A DNA stretch of 64,000 bases. It comes from Rhabdophis nuchalis. Its lineage: Eukaryota > Chordata > Lepidosauria > Squamata > Natricidae. The notes under the pieces were generated by a model that was not told the origin of the DNA, searched no databases, and was given only the letters and a program-made list of their open reading frames with translations. The stretch is taken from positions 239,604,230 to 239,668,229 of the forward strand of contig CM077643.1 of the NCBI GenBank assembly GCA_039707465.1, written 5' to 3'. This document shows positions 1 through 11,508 of the stretch, one piece after another (position 1 is the first letter of the stretch; the number at the start of each line of letters is the position of its first letter). Made by a program: the position numbers and the translations under genes.

Positions 1-1046
1 ATGGATTCGTAACTGGCTGACCAACCACACTCAACATGTAGTCCTCAATGGAACTGCATCTACATGGAGTGTATGCAGTGGAGTACCCCAAGGCTCTGTT
101 TTAGGCCCAGTACTCTTCAACATCTTCATCAATGATTTGGATGAGGGAATAAATGGGGACCTCACCAAATTTGCAGATGACACCAAGCTGGCAGGAATAG
201 CCAATACTCCAGAAGATAGGCTTAAGATACAGAAGGATCTTGACAAACTTGAACATTGGGCACTATCTAATAAAATGAAATTCAATGGTGAAAAGACTAA
301 GGTTCTACATTTAGGGAAGAAAAACAAAATGCACAGGTACAGTATAGGTGGTACCTTGCTCAATAGTAGTAACTGTGAGAGGGATCTTGGAGTCCTAGTG
401 GATAACCATTTAAATATGAGCCAGCAGTGTGCAGCAGCTGCCAAAAAAGCCAACACAGTTCTACATAAACAGAAGGATAGAATCAAGATCACGAGAAGAG
501 TTAATACCACTTTATAATGCCTTGGTAAGGCCACGCTTGGAATACTGCATTCAGTTTTGGTCACCACGATGTAGAAAAGACATGGGGACTCTGGAAAGAG
601 TGCAGAGAAGAGCAACAAAGATGATTAGAGGACTGGAGACTAAAACACATGAAGAACGGTTACAGGAACTGGGTATGTCTAGTTTATTGAAAAGAAGGAC
701 CAGGGGAGACATGATAGCAGTGTTCCAATATCTCAGGGGTTGCCCCAAAGAAGAGGGAGTCAAACTATTCTCCAAAGCACCTGAGGGTAGAACAAGAAGC
801 AATGGGTGGAAACTAATCAAGGAAAGAAGCAAGTTAGAACTGAGGAGAAATTTCCTGACAGTTAGAACAATTAATCAGTGGAACAGCTTGCCTCCAGAAG
901 TTGTGAATGCCCCAACACTGCAAGTCTTTAAGAAGATGTTGGATAGCCATTTGTCTGAAATGGTATAGGGTTTCCTGCCTAGGCAGGGGGTTGGACTAGA
1001 AGATCTCCAAGGTCCCTTCCTTCCAACTCTGCTATTGTATTGTATT
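1..1046 (+). pseudogene. CR1-clade LINE, 3' part of reverse transcriptase and 3' end
   Basis: This is the distal part of a non-LTR reverse transcriptase, open at the window edge. Reading from base 2 shows the RT segment with GVPQGSVLGP, then the catalytic FADDTKLAG motif near base 163. The C-terminal domain follows, with LEYC, a W-S-P motif, VQRRATKMIRGLE and NQWNSLPPEV, up to a stop at 966-968. The frame changes near base 460 (the first frame stops at 517 and the second carries on from about 429), so the copy is broken. After the stop comes the typical CR1 short 3' UTR (the stretch around GGACTAGA) and a tail of ATTGT/ATTGTATT repeats ending near 1046. The CR1 clade is known for 5'-truncated copies with short tandem 3' tails instead of poly(A). 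The clade call is firm; the subfamily is not determined. Confidence 0.85.
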
Positions 1047-2392
1047 TCCCTGTATCTGATAGTTACAGTTATGCTATGATTCAGAAGAGAACACATCAGC
1101 CAGCAGGATTTATAGAGATCAGGATGGTCAGCCAACCTGCTAATCTCACTCTGTGTACGTCAAAAGTGGTGATCAGCATCGTATCTCATGTCAATAATAT
1201 CCACAGAGCATTTTCTGACAGATATTTCCTTCTTTCAGTTCTGATTCCGCACATTTAATATTGTGGTGCAGGGAAAGCATTTTCTATCCATGGTCTAAGT
1301 AGTTTGTTTAAAAGTCAGGGCTGCAGCAGTAAGCCAGACTATATGACTGACAAGTCAAGGCAGTAAGAAGCCAGGACTATAAAAAGCATGACTGTAGGTC
1401 TACAATGAAGCGAATCAACAAATAAAAGCAAAAAAAAAAAAAGTGGATCCTGCCTTTAGGAAGGATTGTTATTCTTAGACTAAGATGAATCACTAAGGAA
1501 CTTTTGATTGCAACAGATACGCATTGAATATATAAATAAATTAACCTATCCTCACCCTGCTAACAGTTCTCACTTGAGATACAAATGGCCAGGCTCAATC
1601 CTCTATTCTGGATGCATTATGCAAAGATCCAGCTTTCTCCAATGCTGGGAAAAGTGGAAGGAAAAAGAAGAAGTGGATGACCAACACAAAGGTGGACCTT
1701 AGCATGGAAATCTATTCCATATCTATTGTAGGATCTTTTAACCTCTTCAAAAACCATCCTGAAAACCTTCCCTCCACATTTCAATTAACTTTGAATTTTA
1801 ATCACCTTTGCCTTTTTTTATATACACTGTCTTTATGTTGCCCAGTTCATCTGTGAGGGAGATGGGCAGTTTCAAAATTTGATAAATGAATGAATGGATA
1901 CAACAAAAACAGTCACCAATGGCAGCTTGTAAAATATAAAGCATAAATGAAAAGCAATTAGAAAAAAAATATGTGTGTGCTCTTTACAGAAGTTTGTAAC
2001 CAAGAAAGCTTCAGTGACAGAAAATAGGTTGATTTACTGCAAGGGCAAAAAGACTTAAGTTACAGAATCTGGGGAACTAAATGTATACACGTATACCCAT
2101 CGCTTTTTAAAACCAGTGAGAATATTAAGGTAGGATCTACAATCTTATGTTTGATCTTACTTCTAACAGAGAGGGCTCTAATTGTTTGATACTAGAAAAA
2201 TATTCATCTATTTTCATTCTGCAATGTTTTACAAAAGTCTATTTTCGTTTCCAGCCTCAGAGAATTCCATCACAAAATGGAAGGAAGAAAGGAAGGAAGG
2301 GAAGCTTCAATGTCTCAGGCAAATAATTCTTAGGAAAACTCAATTTTACATATCGGAAGGTTTGAATATTGTAACTGATTGAAATACTATAA
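1047..2392. other. no gene recognised; old LINE tail fragment
   Basis: No convincing coding region is visible. At 1421-1442 an AATAAA is followed closely by an A13 run, which could be the 3' end of an old retroposed copy. Around 1800-1900 the sequence resembles the 3' tail of L2-type elements (a gatgggcag core, then ataaatgaatgaatgg), heavily mutated. The rest appears to be unique AT-rich DNA. Confidence 0.4.
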
Positions 2393-2768
2393 AGATAGTC
2401 CCTGACTTGCAATCACAGTGGAGTCCAAAATTTCTGTTGTAAAGTGAGATATTTGTTAAGTGAATTGTACCCCATTTTACGATCTTTTTTGCCACAGTTG
2501 TTAACTGAATAATTGCAGTTGATAAGTTAGTAAGCCGGTTGTTAAGTGAATCTGGCTTCCCCACTGACTTTGCTTGTCAGAAGGTTGCAAAAGGAGATCC
2601 CATGACCTTGGGACAAATTAACAGTCATAAGTATGAACCAGTTGCCAAGCATCTGGATTTTGATCACATGATCATGGGGATTCTTCAAAGGTTGTAACTC
2701 TTTTCAGTGCCGTTGTAAATTTGTATTGTTGTCATTGAATGAACTGCTTTAAGTCGAGGACTATCTGG
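2393..2768 (+). mobile_element. TIR miniature element (ggtagtcc family), copy 1
   Basis: This is a non-coding element of about 375 bp with imperfect terminal inverted repeats: gatagtccctgac on the left against gtcgaggactatc on the right. Its interior is rich in the phrase gttaagtgaatctggcttcccc. The same sequence recurs at 19808-20210, at 60003-60178 and, inverted and partial, near 23393-23460. No coding capacity is seen. The copy at 19808 is flanked by TA, which suggests a Tc1/mariner-type mobiliser, but no clear TA duplication is visible here. The superfamily is therefore uncertain. Confidence 0.65.
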
Positions 2769-3281
2769 AAACCATTTGACTCCGCACTAAAGTGCTTTGC
2801 TATCGAATGCTGACTTCAAGAAGGGTTCCTGAGAGACTCTTCTGGGTTGATCAGTCGGGCAATTACCAAGTTGGATGCCATTTTGAATTTCTTCCAAGAA
2901 AGCAAGCATGTGTCTCTGAAAGTAAAATGGTTTCACCTTAACCTCAAAGGCATCGGTTACTAATGAAGCAAGTTTCATTTACGTAACAGCATTCTACGCA
3001 GCATTATTACAATTCATCTTTTCACAAGGCTATAAACAAAGTCCCTGGAAATTGCTACAAAAACAGGTTAGGAACAGATGTTCCCATTAATACAGAAAGA
3101 ACTTTTCCACAAGGAGAATATGCCTAGATTAGAGCCTTGCTTTGCTAACACACCTGGCAAACTAATGAACACTATTATTGTACATTTTTTTAAAAAATCA
3201 AGCCTCAGCTTCCATGAAAAATGCAAAGTTCCATTGAAAGGACTGTGCATTCTTTGAACTCTGCTATCAAAAGCCGTCACT

Positions 3282-4851
3282 AAAGCAAGGCGGAAAGATG
3301 GCGTTTTCTTTGTTCCCAGGACGGAACTTTTCTTCTTTGAGAGTAAGCATTCCTCTATTTTAACAGAATTAGACTAATTTCAAAATATATAAGAAAAGGA
3401 CTTCTCTTGTGTCTCTCGGTGTTCTCCTCCTTCGTGAAACCTTCTGCTCTTGTTTGGAAAGTTTTTTCTGTTTTTTTCCCTTTTTCTCTCTGGATGTTGC
3501 AAATTTAATTTGAATTTCAGCTGCTTTTGTCTCGGACTTCACAGACTGCCCGCCCAACAGCGCCATTTTTTCTTCCCTTTTTTCTTCTCTACGCACTGAC
3601 ACTTAAAACTTTAATTATGGCTTCGAGGAAACCCCCATCCGGGAAATCGAGTTCTGCTCCAACATCTACAAAACCCAGCCCATCCTCTCAATCAAAGATT
3701 TCAGCAATGCTACAGAAGGAAACAGAAATTGAGGATCCTAAGTCACCAAGCCCTCAGCCATTAAATGTAGAGGAAATGTTTCAGAGAATAATGAATGAAA
3801 TGCAACAAATCCAGAAAGACAATTTAAGCACAAGATTGGAATTATTGGAGGCGCAAAGAGAAATAACAAATAATAAACAAAAAATTGTGGGGCTGGAAGG
3901 GGGGGCGGTTGAGATGAAGGAAGAGATAAAAGACTTTAAGAAAGAACTTTCAGATATTACTGGTCAAATGTCTAAAATTGATTTTGAACGTATGTCTTTT
4001 TTTTAAAGATTTCAGAATGTTCCTGAACTACCGAATGAAAATTTAAAAGAGGTGATGGCTACTATGCTAGCAGATTACATTAAGAAAGATAAGGAATTTA
4101 TTTGGGGGGACATTGATTTGATTTATAGAATTAATTCAGCATTTGCCAGAATAAATGAGGTACCCAGAGAGATACATATTAAATTTATAAGAAGGTCAAC
4201 GAGAGAGGAGATACTGAGAGCGCAAAGAGTGGGTCCTTTGATGTATCAGCAAAACGAGGTGGCCATATTGAAGCAGATCCCAAAGAAAATAAGAGATATA
4301 AGAAAGAACTATTCTTTCTTAACTAAAAAATTGTTTAAAAAGGGGGTGTGGTTCAAGTGGTTGATGCCCGAAGGGATGCTGGTATTCTGGGAGGGAGGAA
4401 GAGTTAGAATCAAAACAGTTGAAGAGGCGCATAATTTTCTTAAAAAACATTCCTCAATCCTGGATGATGATGAGATGGGAACGGGAGGGGCCACGGGTCC
4501 GCCTGCTGGTGGGGGGGGGGGGGAGGAAGAGACTATAGCAAAGAGTCTCAGATCGCAAAAATAATTTGTTATATTTTCTTTTTTTTTATGATGGCAATCC
4601 CTGTACGGATGTCAATAGTATAAAGTAATTGAATGCATAAAATAATATGAAAATTTATGATTTTAAAATGTATGTACCCCTTCCTTTTAATAATTTTTTT
4701 CTTTTTTAATGAAATATGTACGAAGACCCGGAGGCGGTCATCAAACCCGATGTGGAAGCTCCAAAATATTATCTGATACCTTACCTATCCCTTTCCTGTT
4801 AAAAATTGTTAAAACCAACAAAACTTTTTTCAACAAAAAAACAAACAAAAA
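3282..4851 (+). mobile_element. ORF1-only L1-type element A (HAL1-like)
   Basis: This 1570-bp retroposed element is flanked by a perfect 13-bp target duplication, aaaagccgtcact (3269-3281 and 4852-4864). It has a short 5' UTR beginning near ggcggaaagatggcg, a single ORF1-like reading frame (3617-4564) and a 3' UTR of about 290 bp. The 3' end is AT-rich with the motif aaaacttttttcaacaaa and an A-rich tail. No reverse transcriptase or endonuclease frame lies between ORF1 and the tail, so the element is not autonomous. The intact pre-insertion site is present in the inverted duplicate at 9240-9252. The nick implied by the duplication (TTTT followed by a purine) fits L1 endonuclease preference. 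Confidence 0.8.
3617..4564 (+). pseudogene. L1 ORF1p-like protein with one in-frame stop
   Basis: This frame of about 315 codons encodes an RNA-binding, coiled-coil ORF1p-type protein. An N-terminal Ser/Pro/Lys-rich segment (about residues 1-45) is followed by a heptad-rich region (about 50-125), then the conserved RRM-like and C-terminal domains with YRINSAFARINEVPREIH, STREEILRAQR and a WFKW/FWEGG region. The start at 3617 was chosen because the same attATGGC context precedes ORF1 in element C. The frame is interrupted by TAA at 4004-4006, in a T-rich stretch where the related copies have leucine (YFLRFQNV). Both halves lie in the same frame, so this is a nonsense change and not a frameshift. 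Known ORF1p proteins trimerise and coat L1 RNA; that role is inferred from the family. Confidence 0.8.
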
Positions 4852-5006
4852 AAAAGCCGTCACTAGAACTAAATATGGGCCTTCAAACAGCCATCATGTA
4901 TGAATGGAGCCATTTCTCGTTTGGGAGATCAGCTAAAGATAGCAGAGCCCACATGCTCACCTGAAAGCAGCTTTGTATCTGAAAACCTGAGCTGTAGATG
5001 GAAATA

Positions 5007-5466
5007 AACTTCTAAAGTCTGCTCTGCTGTTTTCCCTTCAGTGTATCCATTGACTTCTGGCCCTGCTCCAAAGAGCAAATCAAAAGAAAGCAGTATGAAT
5101 CTCCTTAAAACAAGGAGAGAAAAATATTTTTTACTTTGTGTTGTGTTACTGGGATGTTGTTATGTGTTTTTAGTAACCATATGTTAGTGTGGTGACATAA
5201 ATTGCCATGTTAATCATCTAAATTATTGAAGTTCTGAGCTCGTTTTTCTCCATGAGATCCTTACGTTAATCACAGAAACGCACTGGTCCTGTTTATTCAC
5301 ACTTTTGTTCCTCTCTGCCCCAGACAGGTGCCTGATTCTAATCCTGCAAGTTTCTAAAGTCTGCTCTGCTTTTTTTCCTTCAGCATATCCTTTGCCTTCT
5401 GTCCCTGCTCCAAAGAGCAAATCAAAAGAAAGCAGTATGGGTCTCCTTAAAACAAGGAGAAATGAA
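5007..5466 (+). repeat. spaced tandem duplication of about 115 bp
   Basis: The segment 5007-5122 (starting acttctaaagtctgctctgc) is repeated at 5352-5466 with few differences, including the shared aaagagcaaatcaaaagaaa stretch and the cttaaaacaaggaga end. The two units are about 345 bp apart. The first unit also lies in the inverted duplication; its partner in the right arm is at about 9000-9110. No function is apparent. Confidence 0.75.
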
Positions 5467-6197
5467 AGATCGCTTCTACAATCTGGCTAATTTTAGTAAC
5501 ACAAGGCCAGCTTTCTAATGAAACTGTGATGCAGTAGCCTATGAGACAATAAAGCTTTAGCACCACTGATTCATGCTTTGCATAAAGTAATCCCTTGCCA
5601 AGACCCTGATTATAATGTGGACAAAGGAAGGAAGGCTTTTACAGATGGCATTGGCAATATCTGGCACAATGAGAGAAGCCCCATTGATTAAGTCACCTAG
5701 ATCACAATTATGAGCCAGCCGGATGTCTCCATGATACTTAAAAGCAAAATATAAAGCTAATAGCCTTCTCTCATTGTTCGTTCTCGGTGAAAAAGATGTC
5801 TTTCATCCGAAAGGAGGAGGCCCCACTTGGCTACGGGAACAAGTGCTTGCAGCCCTAGCCTCCTCTAATCCCTTTTTAAAGCCACTGTTTGTCTTCATAT
5901 CTTGTGGCACAAATGTTAATTATACTTGGATGCATCTTAAATTAGCATTTAAAATCTAAAATATTCAAAACAGATCTGGAGACATTAACTAACAGTTGTT
6001 GTAATTCTGCTAGAAACGCTCTCCACAGATCCCCTCCCCCCAAGTATTCACAACTCCTGCTGAGTTAGGGGCTTTTAAAAAAGACCCTAAAGATACCTTT
6101 TCAAATATGCTTTTAATTGTATTCATTGTTGACTTTAATATCAAGAGTTGCTTTAGTTTTATTTTTCTAACGATTCTGAGAAACCTGAGTGGTTACA

Positions 6198-6407
6198 ATG
6201 TTTCCTCGAAAATAAGACCCAACTGGAAAATAAGCCCTAGTTTGATTTTAGGTGGCTTGTAATATAAGCCCCATCCCAAAAATAAACCCCAGTTAAGATT
6301 GTCAACCAGACAGACACATTTAGTTCTGTATTTCCCCCAAAATAAGCTCTAATACGCCTTTCGGAGCAAAACGTAATATAAGACCTGGTCTTATTTTCAG
6401 GGAAACA
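6198..6407. mobile_element. short inverted-repeat MITE
   Basis: This 210-bp element has near-perfect terminal inverted repeats of about 20 bp (tgtttcctcgaaaataagac on the left, its near complement at the right end). It is flanked by a 7-of-8 direct repeat, tggttaca/tggttact, at 6190-6197 and 6408-6415. The 8-bp duplication suggests hAT-type mobilisation. There is no coding capacity. Confidence 0.7.
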
Positions 6408-6448
6408 TGGTTACTAATATATAAAGCCAGACAAACCAATAAGTATCA

Positions 6449-7690
6449 ACATAAGAACATAAGAATAGCCTTGCTGGAACAGGCCACAGCCCATCTGGTC
6501 CAGTATTCTGTCTCACACAGTGGCTCCCCATTTGCTTCAGGGTATTCCCAAGCAGATGTCTTCATCTGCTTATGATTCTCTGCAAATGGCATTGAGAAAT
6601 ATCTTGCCTATCTCTCCAACCCGGAGGGTGTCCTTAGGCATGGTAACCTTGTTCTCCATGAACTCGTCTAATCCTTTCTTAAGGTGTCGAGGCTGACAGC
6701 TGTCACCACTTCTTCTGGCAGGGAGTTCCATAGACCAGTGATCCTCTGGGTGAAAAAGTACTTCCTCTTATTTGTTTGAGGTCTAGCTTCCAAAAGTTTC
6801 ATGGAGTGCCCCCTAGTTCTGGTGTTGTACGATAAGGAAAACAGTTTTTCCTTTTCTACTTTGTCCACACTGTGCATGATTTTACAGACCTCAATCAGGT
6901 CACCTCTCAGGCGCCGTCGTTCTAGAGTGAAGAGGCCCAGCCGTTGCAGCCTCAGATGGTAAGGAAGGTATTCCAGCCCTCTAATCATTCTGGTTGCCCT
7001 CCTCTGCACCTTTTCCATTTCCATAATATCCTTCTGAAGGTATGGTGACCAGAACTGTACACAATACTCCAGATGGGACCTCACCATAGATTTATAAAGA
7101 GGCAAAATGATACTTGCTGACTTATTTTCTATACCCTTCCTAATGATCCCTAGCAATGAGTTTGCTTTTTTCACTGCTGCGGCACACTGGGTTGACACCT
7201 TCATTGAGCTGTCCACCAGGACACCAAGGTCCCTTTCCTGGTTAGTTGCAAGGAGTTCAGACCCCATCAGTTTACAGATATAGTTTGGGTTTTTTGCCCC
7301 AACGTGCATCACTCTGCACTTACTAATGTTGAAGCTCATTTGCCACTAGTTTGCCCACTCCCCCAGTGTCAAGAGACCCCTCTGGAGCTCCTCACACTCC
7401 CTCTCAGTTTTTACTACCCTGTATAATTTAGTGTCGTCGGCTAATTTGGCTACATTGCTGTTTACTCCTACTTCTAGATCATTTATGAAAAGGTTGAAGA
7501 GCAGGGGTCCCAGTACTGAACCTTGGGGGACCCCACTCTTTACCTCCCTCCACCTGGAGATTTAATGCTACTCTCTGTTTCCTGTCCCTTAGCCAGTTGC
7601 TAATCCAGGACAAGGCCTGTCCCTTTATTCCATGACTGGCAAGTTTATTTAAGAGCCTTTGGTGCGGGACCTTGTCAAACGCCAGAAAAG
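6449..7690 (-). pseudogene. CR1-clade LINE, 5'-truncated, minus strand
   Basis: Read on the minus strand, the 5' end is truncated near 7690 and begins with the RT palm phrase AFDKVPHQRLLNKL. After a shift of frame it continues through CRVMHVGAKNP, ERDLGVLVDSS, YCVQFWSP, RRATRMIRGLEYLP and LWNSLPEEVV, down to about 6668. The 3' UTR runs to about 6449 and ends in the common squamate CR1 tail, whose complement reads cataagaacataagaatag. It belongs to a different subfamily from the copy at 1-1046, as both protein and 3' UTR differ clearly. Several frame changes between 7340 and 7700 show it is dead. Confidence 0.85.
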
Positions 7691-8735
7691 AGACAGAAAA
7701 GTTCACAGTCTATGTCTTGTTGGAGACCTAGGCAAAGATTCAAGCCCATGCAGATAGAGAACCAGAACTGTGTTCTGCTACCTCCACATGAATTCTTGGG
7801 GTAAAAATATGAAGCAGGGTATTCTTGCTCTTTAAAAACAACAACTATGCAGCCCCTCTCTATCAGGTTGAAAGAAAACTGAACAAGGCAAAAAACCCAG
7901 CTCCCCTCTCTAACCCACCAAAAACAGAAAACTACTATGTTTTCTAGCATAAACAGCCCAGAGCTAGAAAGAAGATAATTGAAAGAAATCACATTATAGA
8001 AGCAGGTAAATCTGATTAGTAAGACCAAGAAGCCCAACAAAACACAATTTAGGCTAAGATTAACATCAAGGCATATTAGATTATCATTTTAAAATCAGGT
8101 CATTTGTAAAAAAAAAAATTTAAAAAAAGAACACATACAAATACGGGGAGCTATGTATTGTTTTTGCCTGGATGCAAAGCAAGGCTACTATCAGTTTCTG
8201 CTTGAGCGGTAATTAGTTTCCAGCACATGGACCTTTAGGTGAGCAGCATTGTAACATAGCCTGAAATTTAATCTGTCTGCACTTTATTAAAAACTATCTG
8301 CACAATGGTCTAGTTATTAAAAATTCTAGATCCTGAGACAAGCTGGGCTCAGGCAGAGCACTAAATGTAATTAACTTGCCACATATATGTGTCTTTTCAA
8401 TTCATAAAAGAGGGCAGCGGGTGTTGTATACAGTTGGACCTCACTAGTTCTTCTGAATGTTTATATACTTTTTACTTAATAAAAGCTCTCCATCCAAAAC
8501 AGTTTCATTTCCGTTTGTTCAACAGTTTGGACACAGAACAATCAGTAATACCGATGAGGAGATTACAGTTCCAAAATGAAAGAAATCCAATAAAAGAGGC
8601 CATCAGCCTGGCGAAAAACTAACCAAAGTCCGTGTGAACTAATTTGTCTTGGAGTAAAATTACAGGGTGACATTTCTCATAGGAAGCCTCCTTGATGCTA
8701 GATCCTCTGTAAAACTCTTACATCCTGCTAGACAT
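7691..8735. other. no gene recognised
   Basis: This is apparently unique AT-rich DNA between the CR1 copy and the right inverted arm, with an A/T homopolymer stretch near 8108-8128. Short frames in it show no familiar domain and no splice-bounded exon stood out. Confidence 0.4.
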
Positions 8736-9735
8736 AGCAGGATTAGAATCAGGCATCTGTCTGGGGCAGAGAGGAACAAAAGTGTGAATAAACAGGACCA
8801 GTGCGTTTCTGTGATTAACGTAAGGATCTCATGGAGAAAAACGAGCTCAGAACTTCAATAATTTAGATGATTAACATGGCAATTTATGTCACCACATGGC
8901 AATTTATGTCACCACACTAACATATGGTTACTAAAAACACATAACAACATCCCAGTAACACAACACAAAGTAAAAAATATTTTTCTCTCCTTGTTTTAAG
9001 GAGATTCATACTGCTTTCTTTTGATTTGCTCTTTGGAGCAGGGTCAGAAGTCAATGGATGCGCTGAAGGGAAAAAAGCAGAGCAGACTTTAGAAGTTTAT
9101 TTCCATCTACAGCTCAGGTTTTCAGATACAAAGCTGCTTTCAATTGAGCATGTGGGCTCTGCTATCTTTAGCTGATCTCCCAAATGAGAAATGGCTCCAT
9201 TCATACATGATGGCTGTTTGAAGGCCCATATTTAGTTCTAGTGACGGCTTTTGATAGCAGAGTTCAAAGAATGCACAGTCCTTTCAATGGAACTTTGCAC
9301 TTTTCATGGAAGCTGAGGCTTGATTTTTTTAAAAATGTACCATAATAGTGTTCATTAGTTTGCCAGGTGTGTTAGCAAAGCAAGGTTCTAATCTAGGCAT
9401 AGTCTCCTTGTGGAAAAGTTCTTTCTGTATTAATGGGAACACCTGTTCCTAACCTGTTTTTGTAGCAATTTCCAGGGACTTTGTTTATAGCCTTGTGAAA
9501 AGATGAGTTGTAATAATGCTGTGTAGAATGCTGTTACGTAAATGAAACTTGCTTGATTAATAACCGATGCCTTTGAGATTAAGGTGAAACCATTTTACTT
9601 TCAGAGACACATGCTTGCTTTCTTGGAAGAAATTCAAAATGGCATCCAACCTGGTAATTGCCCGACTGATCAACCCAGAAGAGTCTCTCAGGAACCCTTC
9701 TTGAAGTCAGCATTCGGTAGCAAAGCACTTTAACA
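8736..9735. repeat. inverted duplication, right arm (empty L1 site)
   Basis: This arm is the reverse complement of 2786-3281 joined to 4865-5344. At 9240-9252 it carries agtgacggctttt, the single-copy complement of the 13-bp duplication that brackets L1 element A, and so records the pre-insertion state. It also has a private 19-bp tandem duplication, atggcaatttatgtcacca, at about 8876-8914 that the left arm lacks. Confidence 0.85.
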
Positions 9736-9828
9736 TAATATAATAATATAATAATATTATGCTAATTATGCTAATATTAACTAATATTATTATTAGTATA
9801 ACAATATTTTTAATATTATATCTATAAC
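9736..9828. repeat. AT-rich simple sequence
   Basis: A run of imperfect taata/ataatat repeats immediately follows the outer end of the right inverted arm. Such sequence can form cruciforms, and it marks the breakpoint of the duplication. Confidence 0.7.
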
Positions 9829-9904
9829 CCACAAATCCCATAATAATTAAACACACTTTAACAATATAATGCAACTAAGGCTCCTAATAAAAAAAAAAGA
9901 TGTT

Positions 9905-10276
9905 TGTTTTTTGTTGTTGTTGTTAGTTGCAAAGTTGTGTCTGACCCATCGCTGATTCATGGACAACGTTCCTCCAGACCTTCCTGACCTCTACCATCCC
10001 TCAGAGTCCATTTAGGTTCATGTGGACTGCTTCATCCAGCCACCTGACTCTATCCAGCCACCTCATTCTCTGTCATCCCCTTCTTCTTTTGCCCTCAATC
10101 TTTCCCAGCATCAGGCTCTTCTCCAGTGAGTCCTTCCTTCTCATTAGGTGGCCAAAGTATTTGAGTTTCATCTTCAGGATCTGGCCTTCTAAAGAGTAGT
10201 CAGAGTTGATCTCCTTTAGGACTGACTGGTTTGATCGCCTTGCAGTGCAGGAGTCTTCTCTAGCACCATAGTTCAA
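9905..10276 (-). pseudogene. BovB (RTE-clade) LINE, 3' end, minus strand
   Basis: The minus strand encodes the C-terminal end of BovB ORF2: SNQSVLKEINSDYSLEG, then KYFGHLMRRKDSLEKSLMLG and IEGKRRRG. The short BovB 3' UTR follows, with the gggtcagacacaact region, and ends in a (GTT/AAC) repeat near 9905-9925. The copy is 5'-truncated to under 400 bp. BovB is abundant in squamates. Its 3' end is known to be shared by Sauria SINEs, which also occur in this window. Confidence 0.85.
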
Positions 10277-10663
10277 AGGCCTCATAAAAAAAATAATCCA
10301 AGCCAATTATACAATTTGGGCTCAACTAACATCTGGGCAGCTAAAGAGAAAAATATCGTTCCAGTTGCCTTCTGCTAAACAGATGCATTAGTTTACAAAG
10401 AATTACTTAGATTTATTCAAAATGTCTTTCAATTTATTTTAATATCTTTAGTACCACGTTGCCACATTCCAGACCACCAGTAGGATATGTTACTGGTAGA
10501 GTAAGAATTAAACATTTCCCAGGTGCTTTCGCCAATAACTAATTAACAGGCAAACAAATTAAGCTTTCTAAAGAGGTTAACAGTTCTGTTCTGTTCCATT
10601 CCCATGTCTTGAATTAAGGGAGAATTCTGCAGAACTGAATTTGAATTATAGAATCTTCTATGT

Positions 10664-11022
10664 CAGAGGTGTCAAACTCAAGGTCCAGGGGTCAGATCTG
10701 GCTCACGGGTGCTTAGGTCTGGCCTATGGGGCTGCCCTGGAAATAGCAAAGGACTGGCCCTCAGTGCTTCTGCCAGTGAAAAAAGAGCTTGGGAGGGTCG
10801 CATGGGGCCCTCCTGAGCTCTGTTTTCACTGGCAGAGAGTTGCAGGAGACAGTCCCAGTCTAAAATGGAGCTTGGGAGCCCTTTTTCACTGGGAGAGTGC
10901 TTGGGCCACCACAGGCGTCCCCCTAACATGAGTGACATCATGCTGGCCACGTCCACCATGGCCCCCCAAGGTTAAACACAACCCTGATGTGGCCCTCAAT
11001 GAAATCGAGTTTGATACCCCTG
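10664..11022. mobile_element. hAT-type MITE (CAGRGGTGTCAAACTC family), copy 1
   Basis: The 359-bp element has terminal inverted repeats (cagaggtgtcaaactca and its near complement at the right end). It is flanked by a perfect 8-bp duplication, ttctatgt (10656-10663 and 11023-11030). A related copy lies at 25185-25521. The 8-bp duplication and the CAG-start/CTG-end termini are hAT hallmarks. No transposase is encoded. Confidence 0.85.
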
Positions 11023-11327
11023 TTCTATGTCTACTAAATACTGGCCATCTGCATTTCACTCACTAACACCAAATTTCTAGCTTTAGGATTGTGAAAACCC
11101 AACCATTATTTTTATAACCATCAGAGTGAGTGTGCAGGAGAAAATACATTTTCCCTTTGTATCTGGAAATCTTCTTCATAGGTGGGGCATGCCAGAGAAA
11201 TGTCTCTTGATAGCTACTGCCCCAACAGCAATTACTCTTCTCTAGACCTGCTGAACTGAGTTGGAAGGGACCTTGGAGGTCTCCTAATCTAACTGTAAAC
11301 TATACAACGAAATAATATGATCTAGAA

Positions 11328-11508
11328 CAGGGGTCCCCAGTCCATGGACCAACACCAGTCTGCAGCATCCCAAAAACTGGTCCAAGCAAACAAGTGAAGC
11401 CCCATCCACAGGATGCAAGTAGCAAGTAAAACCATGACCCTTCTGGTCCATGGAAAAATCTCTCTTCATAGAACCGGTCCATGGTGCCCAAATGGTTGCA
11501 GATTGCTG
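11328..11508. mobile_element. hAT-type MITE (CAGGGGTCCCCA family), short copy
   Basis: A 181-bp element begins caggggtccccagtccatgg and ends with cagattgctg. The flanks atctagaa/gtctagca match at 6 of 8 positions, so the duplication is decayed. The same family is seen, longer, at 26323-27060. It is non-coding. Confidence 0.65.

Larger units (their letters stand above)
2786..5344. repeat. inverted duplication, left arm (interrupted by an L1 element)
   Basis: The stretches 2786-3281 and 4865-5344 match the reverse complement of 8736-9735 over their whole length, with scattered substitutions and small indels. Shared landmarks include gctttgctatcgaatgctg at the outer end, the gaactctgctatc stretch in the middle, and cctgattctaatcctgc at the inner end. 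The left arm is split at 3281/4865 by an ORF1-only L1 element that the right arm lacks. No coding potential was recognised in the arm itself. Confidence 0.85.
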
